From a bacterium (lineage in GTDB: Bacteria; Verrucomicrobiota; Verrucomicrobiia; Limisphaerales; UBA11358): a DNA stretch of 8,466 bases. Where the stretch lies: contig JAJXXI010000623.1 of NCBI GenBank assembly GCA_021781185.1, positions 1 through 8,466 on the forward strand, in the 5' to 3' direction. Shown piece after piece: positions 1 to 6,093 of this stretch (the first letter of the stretch is position 1; every line of letters starts with the position of its first letter). The notes under the pieces are model-generated. The model had not been told where the DNA came from, searched no databases, and saw only the letters and a program-made list of their open reading frames with translations. The position numbers and the translations under genes were made by a program.

Positions 1-58
1 GACAAGGCGTTCACCGGGGCATTTCCGTTCACGCTCCGGCAGGGGTGTTCACCTAATG
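1..58. repeat. Three short direct repeats (GTTCAC), possible end of a mobile element
   Basis: GTTCAC occurs at 9-14, 27-32 and 47-52, all in the same orientation, separated by 12 and 14 bases of GC-rich sequence. Clustered short direct repeats near an end are typical of transposase-binding sites in some insertion sequences (the IS21 family is one example), and the neighbouring NDH-2 gene is decayed, which fits a transposition-scarred flank. No transposase gene is visible because the window starts here, and no matching inverted end was seen elsewhere in the window. The identification is an inference; the repeats themselves are seen directly. Confidence 0.35.
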
Positions 59-250
59 GCAAAAGACAGTTTCGTTCGTCAGTATGGCACCAATGCAAAA
101 CATCAAACCATCCGACATGACAAAGCAGAAGAATATGGCGTGTGGCTGGCAGCCACCGGCGAACATGACAACCATCCGAACTTGGTGGGAACCGGCAATT
201 CGCTGCCGTCTGTGCCGCCTTCGGAAACCGAAAATAGCACCGGAGGCGAA
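59..250. other. Unassigned sequence, no supported gene
   Basis: An open frame starts at the ATG at 56 and runs through this stretch into the first part of the NDH-2 remnant, ending at 514. Its first 60 or so residues resemble no family I recognise, and beyond about 345 it is out of frame with the homologous sequence. Another frame opens at 84 and closes at 293. Neither has convincing composition. The stretch is best read as intergenic or decayed sequence between a possible mobile-element edge and the pseudogene. Confidence 0.4.
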
Positions 251-720
251 CCAATTTCTCCGCTGCACGCTGTCGCGGCGGGACGCCAGTTGACCCGGCG
301 CACGAAGGGGCTGGAGGCGCGCGTCAGCCGGATTGATCGCAAAAAACGAGACGCACTATCTTCGCTGGGATGGAACGGCGGCTTCAATGCGTTACACCCA
401 TTTGGTGCTGGCGTGCGGTGCTGCGGCAAATCTGGCGGAGATTCCGAGGCTGGCTTCGCTGGGCTACGCGTTGTTGAAAACGGTCATGGATGCCATCGTC
501 ATGGGCAACGATGAGACCGGACCGGATGCAGAGGAACGCCAGCGGTTGCTGACCATGGTTGTGATTGGCGGCGGTTTCAGCGGGGTTGGAGGTGGCGGGC
601 CGCATTACGGATTTGATGCGGGCGATCCATGGATTCTACCCCGAATTGAGGAATGAATCACCACACGTCGTTTTGCTACTGAAAGGCAAACATTTACTGC
701 CGGAGTTCCGCCACTTTTAC
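251..720 (+). pseudogene. Decayed NAD(P)/FAD-dependent NADH:quinone oxidoreductase (NDH-2 type) fragment
   Basis: Three reading frames together spell a middle portion of an NDH-2 type flavoprotein, the membrane-associated non-proton-pumping NADH dehydrogenase. Frame 2 gives residues like RRTKGLEARVSRIDRK up to about 345. Frame 3 then gives NETHYLRWDG, YTHLVLACGAAANL and the second dinucleotide-binding glycine motif VVIGGGFSGV up to about 585. Frame 1 then gives LEVAGRITDLMRAIHGFYPELRNESPHVVLL up to about 717. The first break fits one extra A in the run of six A at 341-346. The second fits one extra G in GTTGGAG near 586-591. The segment between MGND and EERQRLLT (about 500-543) and the segment before RRTK look shorter than I recall for intact relatives, suggesting small in-frame deletions. 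The N-terminal FAD-binding GxGxxG part and the C-terminal membrane-binding part are absent. The 3' end overlaps the pit 3' end on the other strand. It is very unlikely to make a working enzyme, unless the single-base changes are sequencing errors, which would not restore the missing ends. Confidence 0.75.
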
Positions 721-1797
721 CAAGGCATAGGCGATGGCGGCGCTGACGGGGAGCGTCATGATCCAGGCCCAGACGATCCGTTCGATCACCGGCCATTTCA
801 GGGAATTGAAGCGTCTGGCTGCACCGACACCCATGATGGAGGTGGTGATGACATGCGTGGTGGAAACGGGCATGCCGAATAGTGCCGCGCCCAGCAGCAC
901 GCTCGCCGCAGCCGTTTCCGCCGCGAAGCCGTGGACCGGCTGGAGTTTCACCAGTTTGTGACCGAGCGTTCTGATGATGCGCCAGCCCCCAATCGCGGTG
1001 CCGGCAGCCATGGTAAGCGCACACAGGACTTTTATCCAGAGGGCGATGTCCATCGCTTTCCCCGGCAATGGTTCCGCCGCTTTTAAAAAACCCAGCCAGA
1101 CGGGCAGATGGTCAAACGTGCCGGCCTTGGTCGCCGCCATGAGGGCGAGCGCAATGATGCCCATGGTTTTTTGCGCGTCATTGGTGCCATGGCTGAAACC
1201 CATGTAGGCGGAGCTGAACAACTGTAGAATGCCAAACGACTTGGAGACGGTGTGTGGCCGCACTTTTTGCAGTGAAAGATAAAGAAACGCCATGATGAAA
1301 AAAGCGATGATGAAACCAAGAATCGGCGAAATCACCATGGGCGCGACCACCTTGTAGAGCACCCCGCCGCCGGTCCACCAAGGTTTGCCGATGGCCGGGG
1401 CCTGGCTCCAGATAATGGCGTGCCAATTGCCATGCGCCACGCCAAAAGCCGCACCGCACAATCCGCCCACCAGCGCGTGACTGGAGCTGGACGGCATGCC
1501 GAAATACCAGGTGAGCAGATTCCAAAAAATGGCGGCAATCAGGGCGCAGATGAGCATCGGCGACGCCATGCCTTCGGGAATGAACTTGGAATCCACCAAG
1601 CCGGAGGCAATCGTCTTGGCCACCGCCGCCCCGACCATGGCCCCCAGCAAATTCGTGACGGTGGCAAGAATGATGGCCTGCCGCGGCGTCAACACCTTGG
1701 TGCCGACGACGGTGGCGATGGCATTGGCGGTGTCATGAAAGCCGTTCGTGTAGGTGAAAATCAACGCCACGAAGATGACGGTAAATACCAGAAACAT
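694..1797 (-). CDS. pit: PiT-family inorganic phosphate transporter
   Basis: This is an inner-membrane, cation-coupled phosphate permease of the PiT family (PF01384), 367 residues long. It is shorter than E. coli PitA (about 500) but close to the many short bacterial members. Both signature repeats are visible: TNGFHDTANAIATVVGT at residues 17-33, and the second copy GFSHGTNDAQKTMG at 200-213, with the conserved Asp/Asn pairs D22/N25 and N206/D207. Each half also has the companion motif: GMPSSSSHALVGG from residue 100, and GMPVSTTHVITTS near 310. The rest is a string of hydrophobic helices. The ATG at 1797 lies 5 bp after the stop of the DUF47 gene, so the two are almost certainly cotranscribed and possibly translationally coupled. 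No Shine-Dalgarno sequence precedes it. The last codons (KVAELRQ, stop at 694-696) lie antisense to the end of the NDH-2 remnant. The substrate is probably phosphate or metal-phosphate, judged from the family and the Pho context; sulfate transport by some PiT relatives is the main alternative. Confidence 0.93.
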   Translation of the reverse strand: MFLVFTVIFVALIFTYTNGFHDTANAIATVVGTKVLTPRQAIILATVTNLLGAMVGAAVAKTIASGLVDSKFIPEGMASPMLICALIAAIFWNLLTWYFGMPSSSSHALVGGLCGAAFGVAHGNWHAIIWSQAPAIGKPWWTGGGVLYKVVAPMVISPILGFIIAFFIMAFLYLSLQKVRPHTVSKSFGILQLFSSAYMGFSHGTNDAQKTMGIIALALMAATKAGTFDHLPVWLGFLKAAEPLPGKAMDIALWIKVLCALTMAAGTAIGGWRIIRTLGHKLVKLQPVHGFAAETAAASVLLGAALFGMPVSTTHVITTSIMGVGAARRFNSLKWPVIERIVWAWIMTLPVSAAIAYALVKVAELRQ

Positions 1798-1802
1798 GGC
1801 CG

Positions 1803-2432
1803 TCAGGAGTTCTTGAGGACGATTTGGGAGATGACGTTGCCCACGTCGCGGCAGCGGTCAATGACCTTTTCGAGCAGCTCGTAAAGGTCCTTCAAGACAA
1901 TGACTTTCAAGGGGTCGTGCTTCCCGCTGAACAGGTCGCGGTAAAGTTCCATGATGGCCTTGTCGGCATCACCCTCGACCTGCTGGAGCCGGTCGTTCCA
2001 TTTTTTGACTTCTTCCAGATCAATGCCGGAACGAAGACATTTGACCAGGTTTATCAGGCATTCCGTGGCCTTCTCCACGAACTGGATCTGCCCGGAAAAA
2101 TCCACGCCGCGAACGTGCTGGGGCACGAGCAGAATGCGCTCGCCAAATTTCTCAACGGTCTTGGGGATGCGGTAAATGGCCAGCGCCAGGGCGTCAATGT
2201 CCTCCCGTTCCAACGCCGTAATAAAAGTCGTATAGACGGCGTTGCGGATTTGGTTGGTGATCTCCTTGTCCTTGCGGCGGGCGCGGGCGAAGGCCTCGAG
2301 TTCGACGGGTTGATCGAGCGAATGACTCAATTTGATGAGCGACTGGACGCTGTTGTGGGCTTCCAGCGCGCTGGCTTCAAGCAGGCCGAAAAAAAAGTCC
2401 TCTTTGCCGAGGAATTTCTGGAGAGAAAACAT
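1803..2432 (-). CDS. DUF47 (PhoU-like) protein, partner of the Pit transporter
   Basis: This is a 209-residue, all-helical, cytoplasmic PhoU-related protein of the DUF47/PhoU_div family (PF01865). Genes of this family very often sit directly upstream of pit and are thought to control Pit activity, as the E. coli-type PhoU does for Pst. The N-terminus FSLQKFLGKEDFFFGLLEASA matches the way family members start. The middle holds the conserved stretch around FITALEREDIDALA (residues 70-83). The C-terminus YELLEKVIDRCRDVGNVI (about 184-201) carries the acidic/Asn spacing E188, D192, D196, N199 expected of the PhoU-type metal-binding helix. The start is the ATG at 2432. An upstream in-frame start at 2543 would add 37 residues unlike the family and would run into the Pho-box-like repeats, so I reject it. 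No Shine-Dalgarno sequence is visible. The gene is divergent from the porin and heads a two-gene unit with pit. Confidence 0.88.
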   Translation of the reverse strand: MFSLQKFLGKEDFFFGLLEASALEAHNSVQSLIKLSHSLDQPVELEAFARARRKDKEITNQIRNAVYTTFITALEREDIDALALAIYRIPKTVEKFGERILLVPQHVRGVDFSGQIQFVEKATECLINLVKCLRSGIDLEEVKKWNDRLQQVEGDADKAIMELYRDLFSGKHDPLKVIVLKDLYELLEKVIDRCRDVGNVISQIVLKNS

Positions 2433-2455
2433 AAATGTATGCAGTGAGTTTGGCA

Positions 2456-2471
2456 CTGGACGAAAATCCAG
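2456..2471. other. Small stem-loop in the leader of the DUF47-pit unit
   Basis: CTGGA at 2456-2460 pairs perfectly with TCCAG at 2467-2471 around the six-base loop CGAAAA. It lies 24-39 bases upstream of the DUF47 start codon and would fall in its 5' untranslated leader if the promoter lies further right. A five-pair stem is short and could be chance; no function is known. Confidence 0.25.
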
Positions 2472-2523
2472 CCGCACGGATTTTGCAATTTTTTCGCCCA
2501 ATCGCAAGCCAGGAACGGGGGCA

Positions 2524-2563
2524 ATGTCACATGATCGTAACATTTACGCCATTATTCCGTAAC
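2524..2563 (+). promoter_or_regulatory. Double Pho box (PhoB-binding array) upstream of the porin
   Basis: Four 7-bp units recur at exact 11-bp steps: ATGTCAC (2524-2530), TCGTAAC (2535-2541), ACGCCAT (2546-2552) and CCGTAAC (2557-2563). They are separated by the A/T-rich 4-bp spacers ATGA, ATTT and TATT. This is the architecture of the E. coli Pho box (7-bp repeats with 4-bp A/T-rich spacers, consensus CTGTCAT), with a drift toward CGTAAC. The orientation and the 43-bp gap from the last unit to the porin ATG fit activation of the porin. The array begins 91 bp from the divergent DUF47 start and could influence that promoter too. The spacing is seen directly; the identity as a PhoB site is inferred from known architecture and gene context. 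I see no convincing -10 hexamer. Confidence 0.72.
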
Positions 2564-2606
2564 ACTACTGCCGCATTTTGAAGCCGCTTTGAGACCGAAG
2601 CACATT

Positions 2607-3959
2607 ATGAAAAAAAACAAACGACATAATTTAACCAAAAAAATGACATTCCTGGCCGGCGCGACCGCCACGGCCATGCTGGCCACTCAAGCCACCCCGG
2701 CTCATGCCGATGTCGCCGGCGACACGCTGATCAACAAGCTGGAACAGAAAGGCATCCTCACCACGGCGGAGGCGAAGCAGTTGCGCGAGGAAAACCAGCA
2801 GGAATACAACAACAGCTTCACCAACAGTTTCAGCCAGATGACCGGCATGCCCAGTTGGGTGACCGGTTACAAGGTCAGCGGCGATTTCCGCGGCCGCTAC
2901 GATTTTATGGGCAGTGACTACACGGTGGACCGCGGCCGGCTCCGCTACCGTCTCCGCGCCGGCTTGGTCATCAACATGCAGGATAATCTCCAAGTGGGAT
3001 TCCGGCTGGGTTCGGGCGACTATGCCAGCTCCTACGGCGGCACCCCCTTGTCCAACAACAGCACGCTACAGGACAATTTCTCCAAGAAAAGCATTTACAT
3101 TGACGCCGCCTACGGCAAATGGACGGCGATCAACGATGGCACCTGGCTGCTCTCTGCCACGATCGGCAAAATGGACAACCCGTTCCATTTCACCCCCATG
3201 GTGTTCGATCCGGACCTGACGCCCGAAGGCGGCGCGGTGCAGGGCAAATACACGATCAACGACAAAAACAACATCTCTTACGCCGGGGCGGCCTTTGTGC
3301 TGGATGAAATCGGCAGCACGACGCACGATCCGTTTCTGTATGGCGGCCAGGTGGCGTGGAATTCCAAATGGAATGACAAGCTCGGCAGTTCGCTCGGCAT
3401 CGGCGCATTCCAGATCGTCAGTGCCGGACAGCTCACCTCCAGCAATGTCAAAAATTACAACCAGGGCAACACGGTCAACGCTGCCGGCGCCCCGGTTTAC
3501 AACTTCAACCCCGTTATCGCCGACGCCAGCGTGACCTACACGCTCGACAGCTTCCCGTTATACCAAGGGAAATTCCCGGTCGCCGTGGCCGGCGAATTCA
3601 TCAACAACCCGGCCGCGCCCTCGAACAACAACGGCTATTGGGCCGGCGTCACCTTCGGCAAATCCGGCAAGAAACACACCTGGGACATCTCCTACCGCTA
3701 CGAATACATCGAAGGCGACGCCTGGTATGACCAGTTGGTGGACGACGACAATGCCGCGCTGGTGCCGACCTCTGCGACCACCGGAAGCATCAGTGGTGGA
3801 ACGAACATCAAGGGCCATTTGATCAAGGCCGATTATTCCTTGACAGACTCGCTGACGTTCACCTTCACCTGCTACATGAACGACCTCATCAACAACCCGT
3901 ATCCGGCCGCAAAATCCTCGGCCATCCACGCCATGGCGGACGTGATGTGGAAATTTTAA
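2607..3959 (+). CDS. Outer-membrane porin, probably phosphate-regulated
   Basis: The product has 450 residues. It starts with a basic n-region (MKKNKRHNLTKK), a hydrophobic core, and a likely signal-peptidase site after TPAHA at residue 34. Next comes a short helical segment, LINKLEQKGILTTAEAKQL (41-59), of the kind found at the N-terminus of many putative porins. The remainder alternates polar and aromatic residues as in amphipathic beta-strands (for example GDFRGRYDF, GRLRYRLRAG, KHTWDISYRYEYIEG) and ends WKF, the C-terminal aromatic expected of barrel proteins recognised by the BAM machinery. It most resembles the putative porin family Porin_5 (PF16930); that assignment is from memory of the family style. 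The ATG at 2607 is chosen over the TTG at 2589 because the lysine-rich n-region follows it directly. Position behind a Pho-box array and just ahead of pstS suggests it lets phosphate through the outer membrane, as OprP or PhoE do elsewhere. Anion selectivity cannot be read from the sequence. Confidence 0.85.
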   Translation: MKKNKRHNLTKKMTFLAGATATAMLATQATPAHADVAGDTLINKLEQKGILTTAEAKQLREENQQEYNNSFTNSFSQMTGMPSWVTGYKVSGDFRGRYDFMGSDYTVDRGRLRYRLRAGLVINMQDNLQVGFRLGSGDYASSYGGTPLSNNSTLQDNFSKKSIYIDAAYGKWTAINDGTWLLSATIGKMDNPFHFTPMVFDPDLTPEGGAVQGKYTINDKNNISYAGAAFVLDEIGSTTHDPFLYGGQVAWNSKWNDKLGSSLGIGAFQIVSAGQLTSSNVKNYNQGNTVNAAGAPVYNFNPVIADASVTYTLDSFPLYQGKFPVAVAGEFINNPAAPSNNNGYWAGVTFGKSGKKHTWDISYRYEYIEGDAWYDQLVDDDNAALVPTSATTGSISGGTNIKGHLIKADYSLTDSLTFTFTCYMNDLINNPYPAAKSSAIHAMADVMWKF

Positions 3960-3987
3960 AGTCACCGCATCGTAACTGTAACGTAAC
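3959..3987 (+). promoter_or_regulatory. Pho box (PhoB-binding array) upstream of pstS
   Basis: Three 7-bp units are spaced exactly 11 bp apart: AAGTCAC (3959-3965), TCGTAAC (3970-3976) and ACGTAAC (3981-3987), with spacers CGCA and TGTA. The first unit overlaps the last base of the porin stop codon. The CGTAAC core is the same as in the array upstream of the porin, and the last unit ends 37 bp before the pstS ATG, a similar distance. This supports a separate PhoB-activated promoter for pst within the short porin-pstS gap. An A-rich stretch follows, but I could not fix a -10 element. The PhoB assignment is inferred from the architecture and context. Confidence 0.7.
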
Positions 3988-4024
3988 GTGAACAATTGAA
4001 AAAAACTGATTAACTCTCCCTGAT

Positions 4025-5032
4025 ATGAAAAAAATCATCGTTTCCCTCCTCGCCTGCGCCACCGTTTTCGGCGCCCAGGCCCAGACGCTCATCAATGGTG
4101 CCGGCTCGACCTTCGACTATCCGGCCCTGACCAAATGGTTCGAGGCTTACGGCAAAACGGATGACAACGTCCGCTTCAACTACGCCTCCATCGGTTCCGG
4201 CGGCGGCCAGAAGCAGTTGCTCAACCAGACCGTGGACTTCGGCGCCTCCGACGCGCCGATGAAGGACTCGGACATGGCCACTGCGCCCGGCAAGATTCTG
4301 CATCTGCCCATCGTGGCCGGCGGCGTGGCCATTATTTATAATCTGCCCGGCAATCCCAAGCTGAAGATGGACGGCGAAATCATTGCCGGCATCTACCTGG
4401 GCAGCATCACCAAGTGGAATGATCCGAAGATCGCCGCTTTGAACCCGGGCATTGACCTGCCCAATTTGCCGGTCATTCCCGTCCACCGTTCCGAAGGCAG
4501 CGGCACCACCTTCATCTTCACGGATTATCTCTCCAGCGTGAATCCGGCCTGGGCTGACACTGTCAGCAAGGGCACTTCCGTGAAATGGCCCGCCGGCATC
4601 GGCCTCGGAGCCAAAGGCAGCGAAGGCGTCGCCGGCCAGGTGAAGCAGATTCCCGGGGCGGTCGGCTACGCGGAACTCGCTTATGCGGACCAAAACAAAA
4701 TGCCCTACGCCGACGTGAAGAACGCGGCTGGCCAGTTCATCTCTCCCTCGCCTGATTCGGTCAGTGCCGCGCTGGCCACGGCCCACATCCCGGACGACTT
4801 CCGTTTCTCGATGGTCAATCCGCCCGGTGAAAAAGCCTACCCGATCGCCGGGGCAAGCTGGGTGCTCGTCTATCAACAGCAGAAAAACGCCGAACATGGC
4901 AAAAAACTGGTCGCCTTCCTGAAATGGGCGATCACCGACGGCCAGAAAATCTCGTCCCAACTGGACTACGCGCCCCTTCCGGAAAACGTTCAGCAGCGCG
5001 AATTGAAGCTGATTGATACAATAAAATACTGA
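4025..5032 (+). CDS. pstS: Phosphate ABC transporter, periplasmic phosphate-binding protein PstS
   Basis: PstS captures inorganic phosphate in the periplasm and hands it to PstCA. The 335-residue precursor has a signal peptide with a likely cleavage after GAQA at residue 19. A Cys at residue 11 (LLAC) resembles a lipobox, but the hydrophobic part before it is very short, so signal peptidase I is more likely. Phosphate-binding motifs are in place: GAGSTF at 25-30 (S28, T29), the GSGGGQK loop at 57-63, the GASDAPM loop with D76, and HRSEGSGTT at 154-162, whose R155, S159, G160 and T161 correspond to anion-contacting residues of the family. The conserved C-terminal segment GAVGYAELAYA is also present. 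The length is close to the usual 320-350. The ATG at 4025 begins the signal peptide directly, and no Shine-Dalgarno sequence precedes it. A Pho-box-like array lies upstream and a strong hairpin downstream, so it is probably transcribed both alone and with pstCAB. Confidence 0.97.
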   Translation: MKKIIVSLLACATVFGAQAQTLINGAGSTFDYPALTKWFEAYGKTDDNVRFNYASIGSGGGQKQLLNQTVDFGASDAPMKDSDMATAPGKILHLPIVAGGVAIIYNLPGNPKLKMDGEIIAGIYLGSITKWNDPKIAALNPGIDLPNLPVIPVHRSEGSGTTFIFTDYLSSVNPAWADTVSKGTSVKWPAGIGLGAKGSEGVAGQVKQIPGAVGYAELAYADQNKMPYADVKNAAGQFISPSPDSVSAALATAHIPDDFRFSMVNPPGEKAYPIAGASWVLVYQQQKNAEHGKKLVAFLKWAITDGQKISSQLDYAPLPENVQQRELKLIDTIKY

Positions 5033-5070
5033 CTTCGCTCCGCCGCCCGCTAAATTTTAGGGCGTGAGCC

Positions 5071-5116
5071 GGACGAAGAGCGTTGTTCCTCCCGCTCTTC
5101 GTCCATTTTGTTTTTA
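5071..5116 (+). terminator. Stem-loop terminator/attenuator between pstS and pstC
   Basis: GGACGAAGAGCG (5071-5082) pairs without mismatch with CGCTCTTCGTCC (5093-5104) around a 10-base loop, followed by ATTTTGTTTTT from 5105. A 12-bp GC-containing stem with a T-rich tail is a typical intrinsic terminator. Because pstCAB and phoU continue in the same direction and need transcription, it most likely acts partially, or protects the 3' end of a pstS transcript, giving more binding protein than membrane complex. I see no clear separate promoter between it and the pstC start. Confidence 0.85.
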
Positions 5117-5135
5117 AAGACTGACCATAAAAATA

Positions 5136-6092
5136 GTGAACCCAGCCAACCGCCAGCCCGACCGCGCCAAATCACAACACGGCGACAGCGCCTTCAAGTG
5201 GCTGACCCTGGCCATGGCGCTCGTCATTTTCGTGCTCATCGGCCTGATCGGCTTTGAGTTGCTGCGGGGCGCGCAGGTGTCCATGCACAAATTCGGCTGG
5301 CGCTTTCTGGTCAGCAGCGACTGGGATCCGGTTAACGATGTTTACGGTGCGCTGCCGGCCATCTTCGGCACGGTGGTTTCCTCGCTCATCGCCCTCATCA
5401 TCGCCGTGCCCATCAGCGTGGCCACGGCGGTTTACCTGACGGAACTCGCGCCGCAATGGCTGCGCCAGCCGCTGATCATGTTCATCGAGCTGCTCGCCGC
5501 CGTGCCCAGCGTGATTCTCGGCCTCTGGGGTATTTTTGTAATGGTGCCGTTTCTGCGCGATCCCGTGTTTCCGTTCCTGCAAAAATATCTGGGCTTCCTG
5601 CCGTTGTTCAAGGGGCCGACCTACATCGGCTCTTCCATGCTGGCGGGCGGCATCATTGTCGCCATCATGATTATTCCGATCATCACGTCCGTGTCGCGGG
5701 AAATCCTGCGCTCGGTGCCCGGTCTGCAACGCGAGGCCGCTTACGCGCTGGGGGCCACGCGCTGGGAAGTGACGCGCATCGCCGTGTTGAGCTACGCCAA
5801 GAAAGGCTTGTTCGGCGCGGTCATTCTTGGCCTGGGCCGCGCGCTGGGCGAAACCATGGCGGTGACGATGGTCATCGGCAACAGCTCACAAATCGTCGCC
5901 TCACTGTTTGCCCCCGCCAACACGCTCGCGAGTGTCATCGCCAGCGAATTCAACGAAGCCACCGGGCCCATTTATCCGAGCGCATTGTTTGAACTCGGCC
6001 TGGTGCTGCTGGGCGTCACCGTGCTGGTCAACATTCTGGCGCAACTGCTGTTGAAAACCTTTGCCGGCCCATCCGTCAAACCGCAACACTAA
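5136..6092 (+). CDS. pstC: Phosphate ABC transporter permease PstC
   Basis: PstC is one of the two inner-membrane subunits of the Pst phosphate pump, pairing with PstA. The 318-residue protein has a short cytoplasmic N-terminus, a first membrane helix (about residues 22-44), a soluble stretch containing SSDWDP, and then five more hydrophobic segments in the binding-protein-dependent permease domain (PF00528). The EAA loop that docks with the ATPase is REAAYALGATRWEVTRIAVL, with its Glu at residue 200. The family motifs ELLAAVPSVILGLWG and GRALGETMAVTMVIGN are also present. Translation most likely starts at the GTG at 5136: an in-frame stop lies at 5115-5117 and no ATG or GTG occurs between them. 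An internal ATG near 5214 would cut into the first helix. No Shine-Dalgarno sequence is visible. A 103-bp gap with a terminator separates it from pstS, while pstA starts 1 bp after its stop. Confidence 0.96.
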   Translation: MNPANRQPDRAKSQHGDSAFKWLTLAMALVIFVLIGLIGFELLRGAQVSMHKFGWRFLVSSDWDPVNDVYGALPAIFGTVVSSLIALIIAVPISVATAVYLTELAPQWLRQPLIMFIELLAAVPSVILGLWGIFVMVPFLRDPVFPFLQKYLGFLPLFKGPTYIGSSMLAGGIIVAIMIIPIITSVSREILRSVPGLQREAAYALGATRWEVTRIAVLSYAKKGLFGAVILGLGRALGETMAVTMVIGNSSQIVASLFAPANTLASVIASEFNEATGPIYPSALFELGLVLLGVTVLVNILAQLLLKTFAGPSVKPQH

Positions 6093-6093
6093 G

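Noticed and set aside
1824..2447. Plus-strand open frame antisense to the DUF47 gene (207 codons)
   Set aside because: The minus strand matches the DUF47 family along its whole length, and the plus-strand translation does not resemble a known protein.
4010..4960. Long open frame on the minus strand antisense to pstS (316 codons)
   Set aside because: It lies opposite a clearly coding gene, its translation is rich in Gly, Arg, His and Asp with no recognisable domain, and such shadows are common opposite GC-rich genes.
5044..5064. Possible second hairpin CGCCC / GGGCG just after pstS
   Set aside because: The stem is only five bases, with weak A/T pairing inside, and no T-tail follows; the 5071-5104 hairpin is far stronger.
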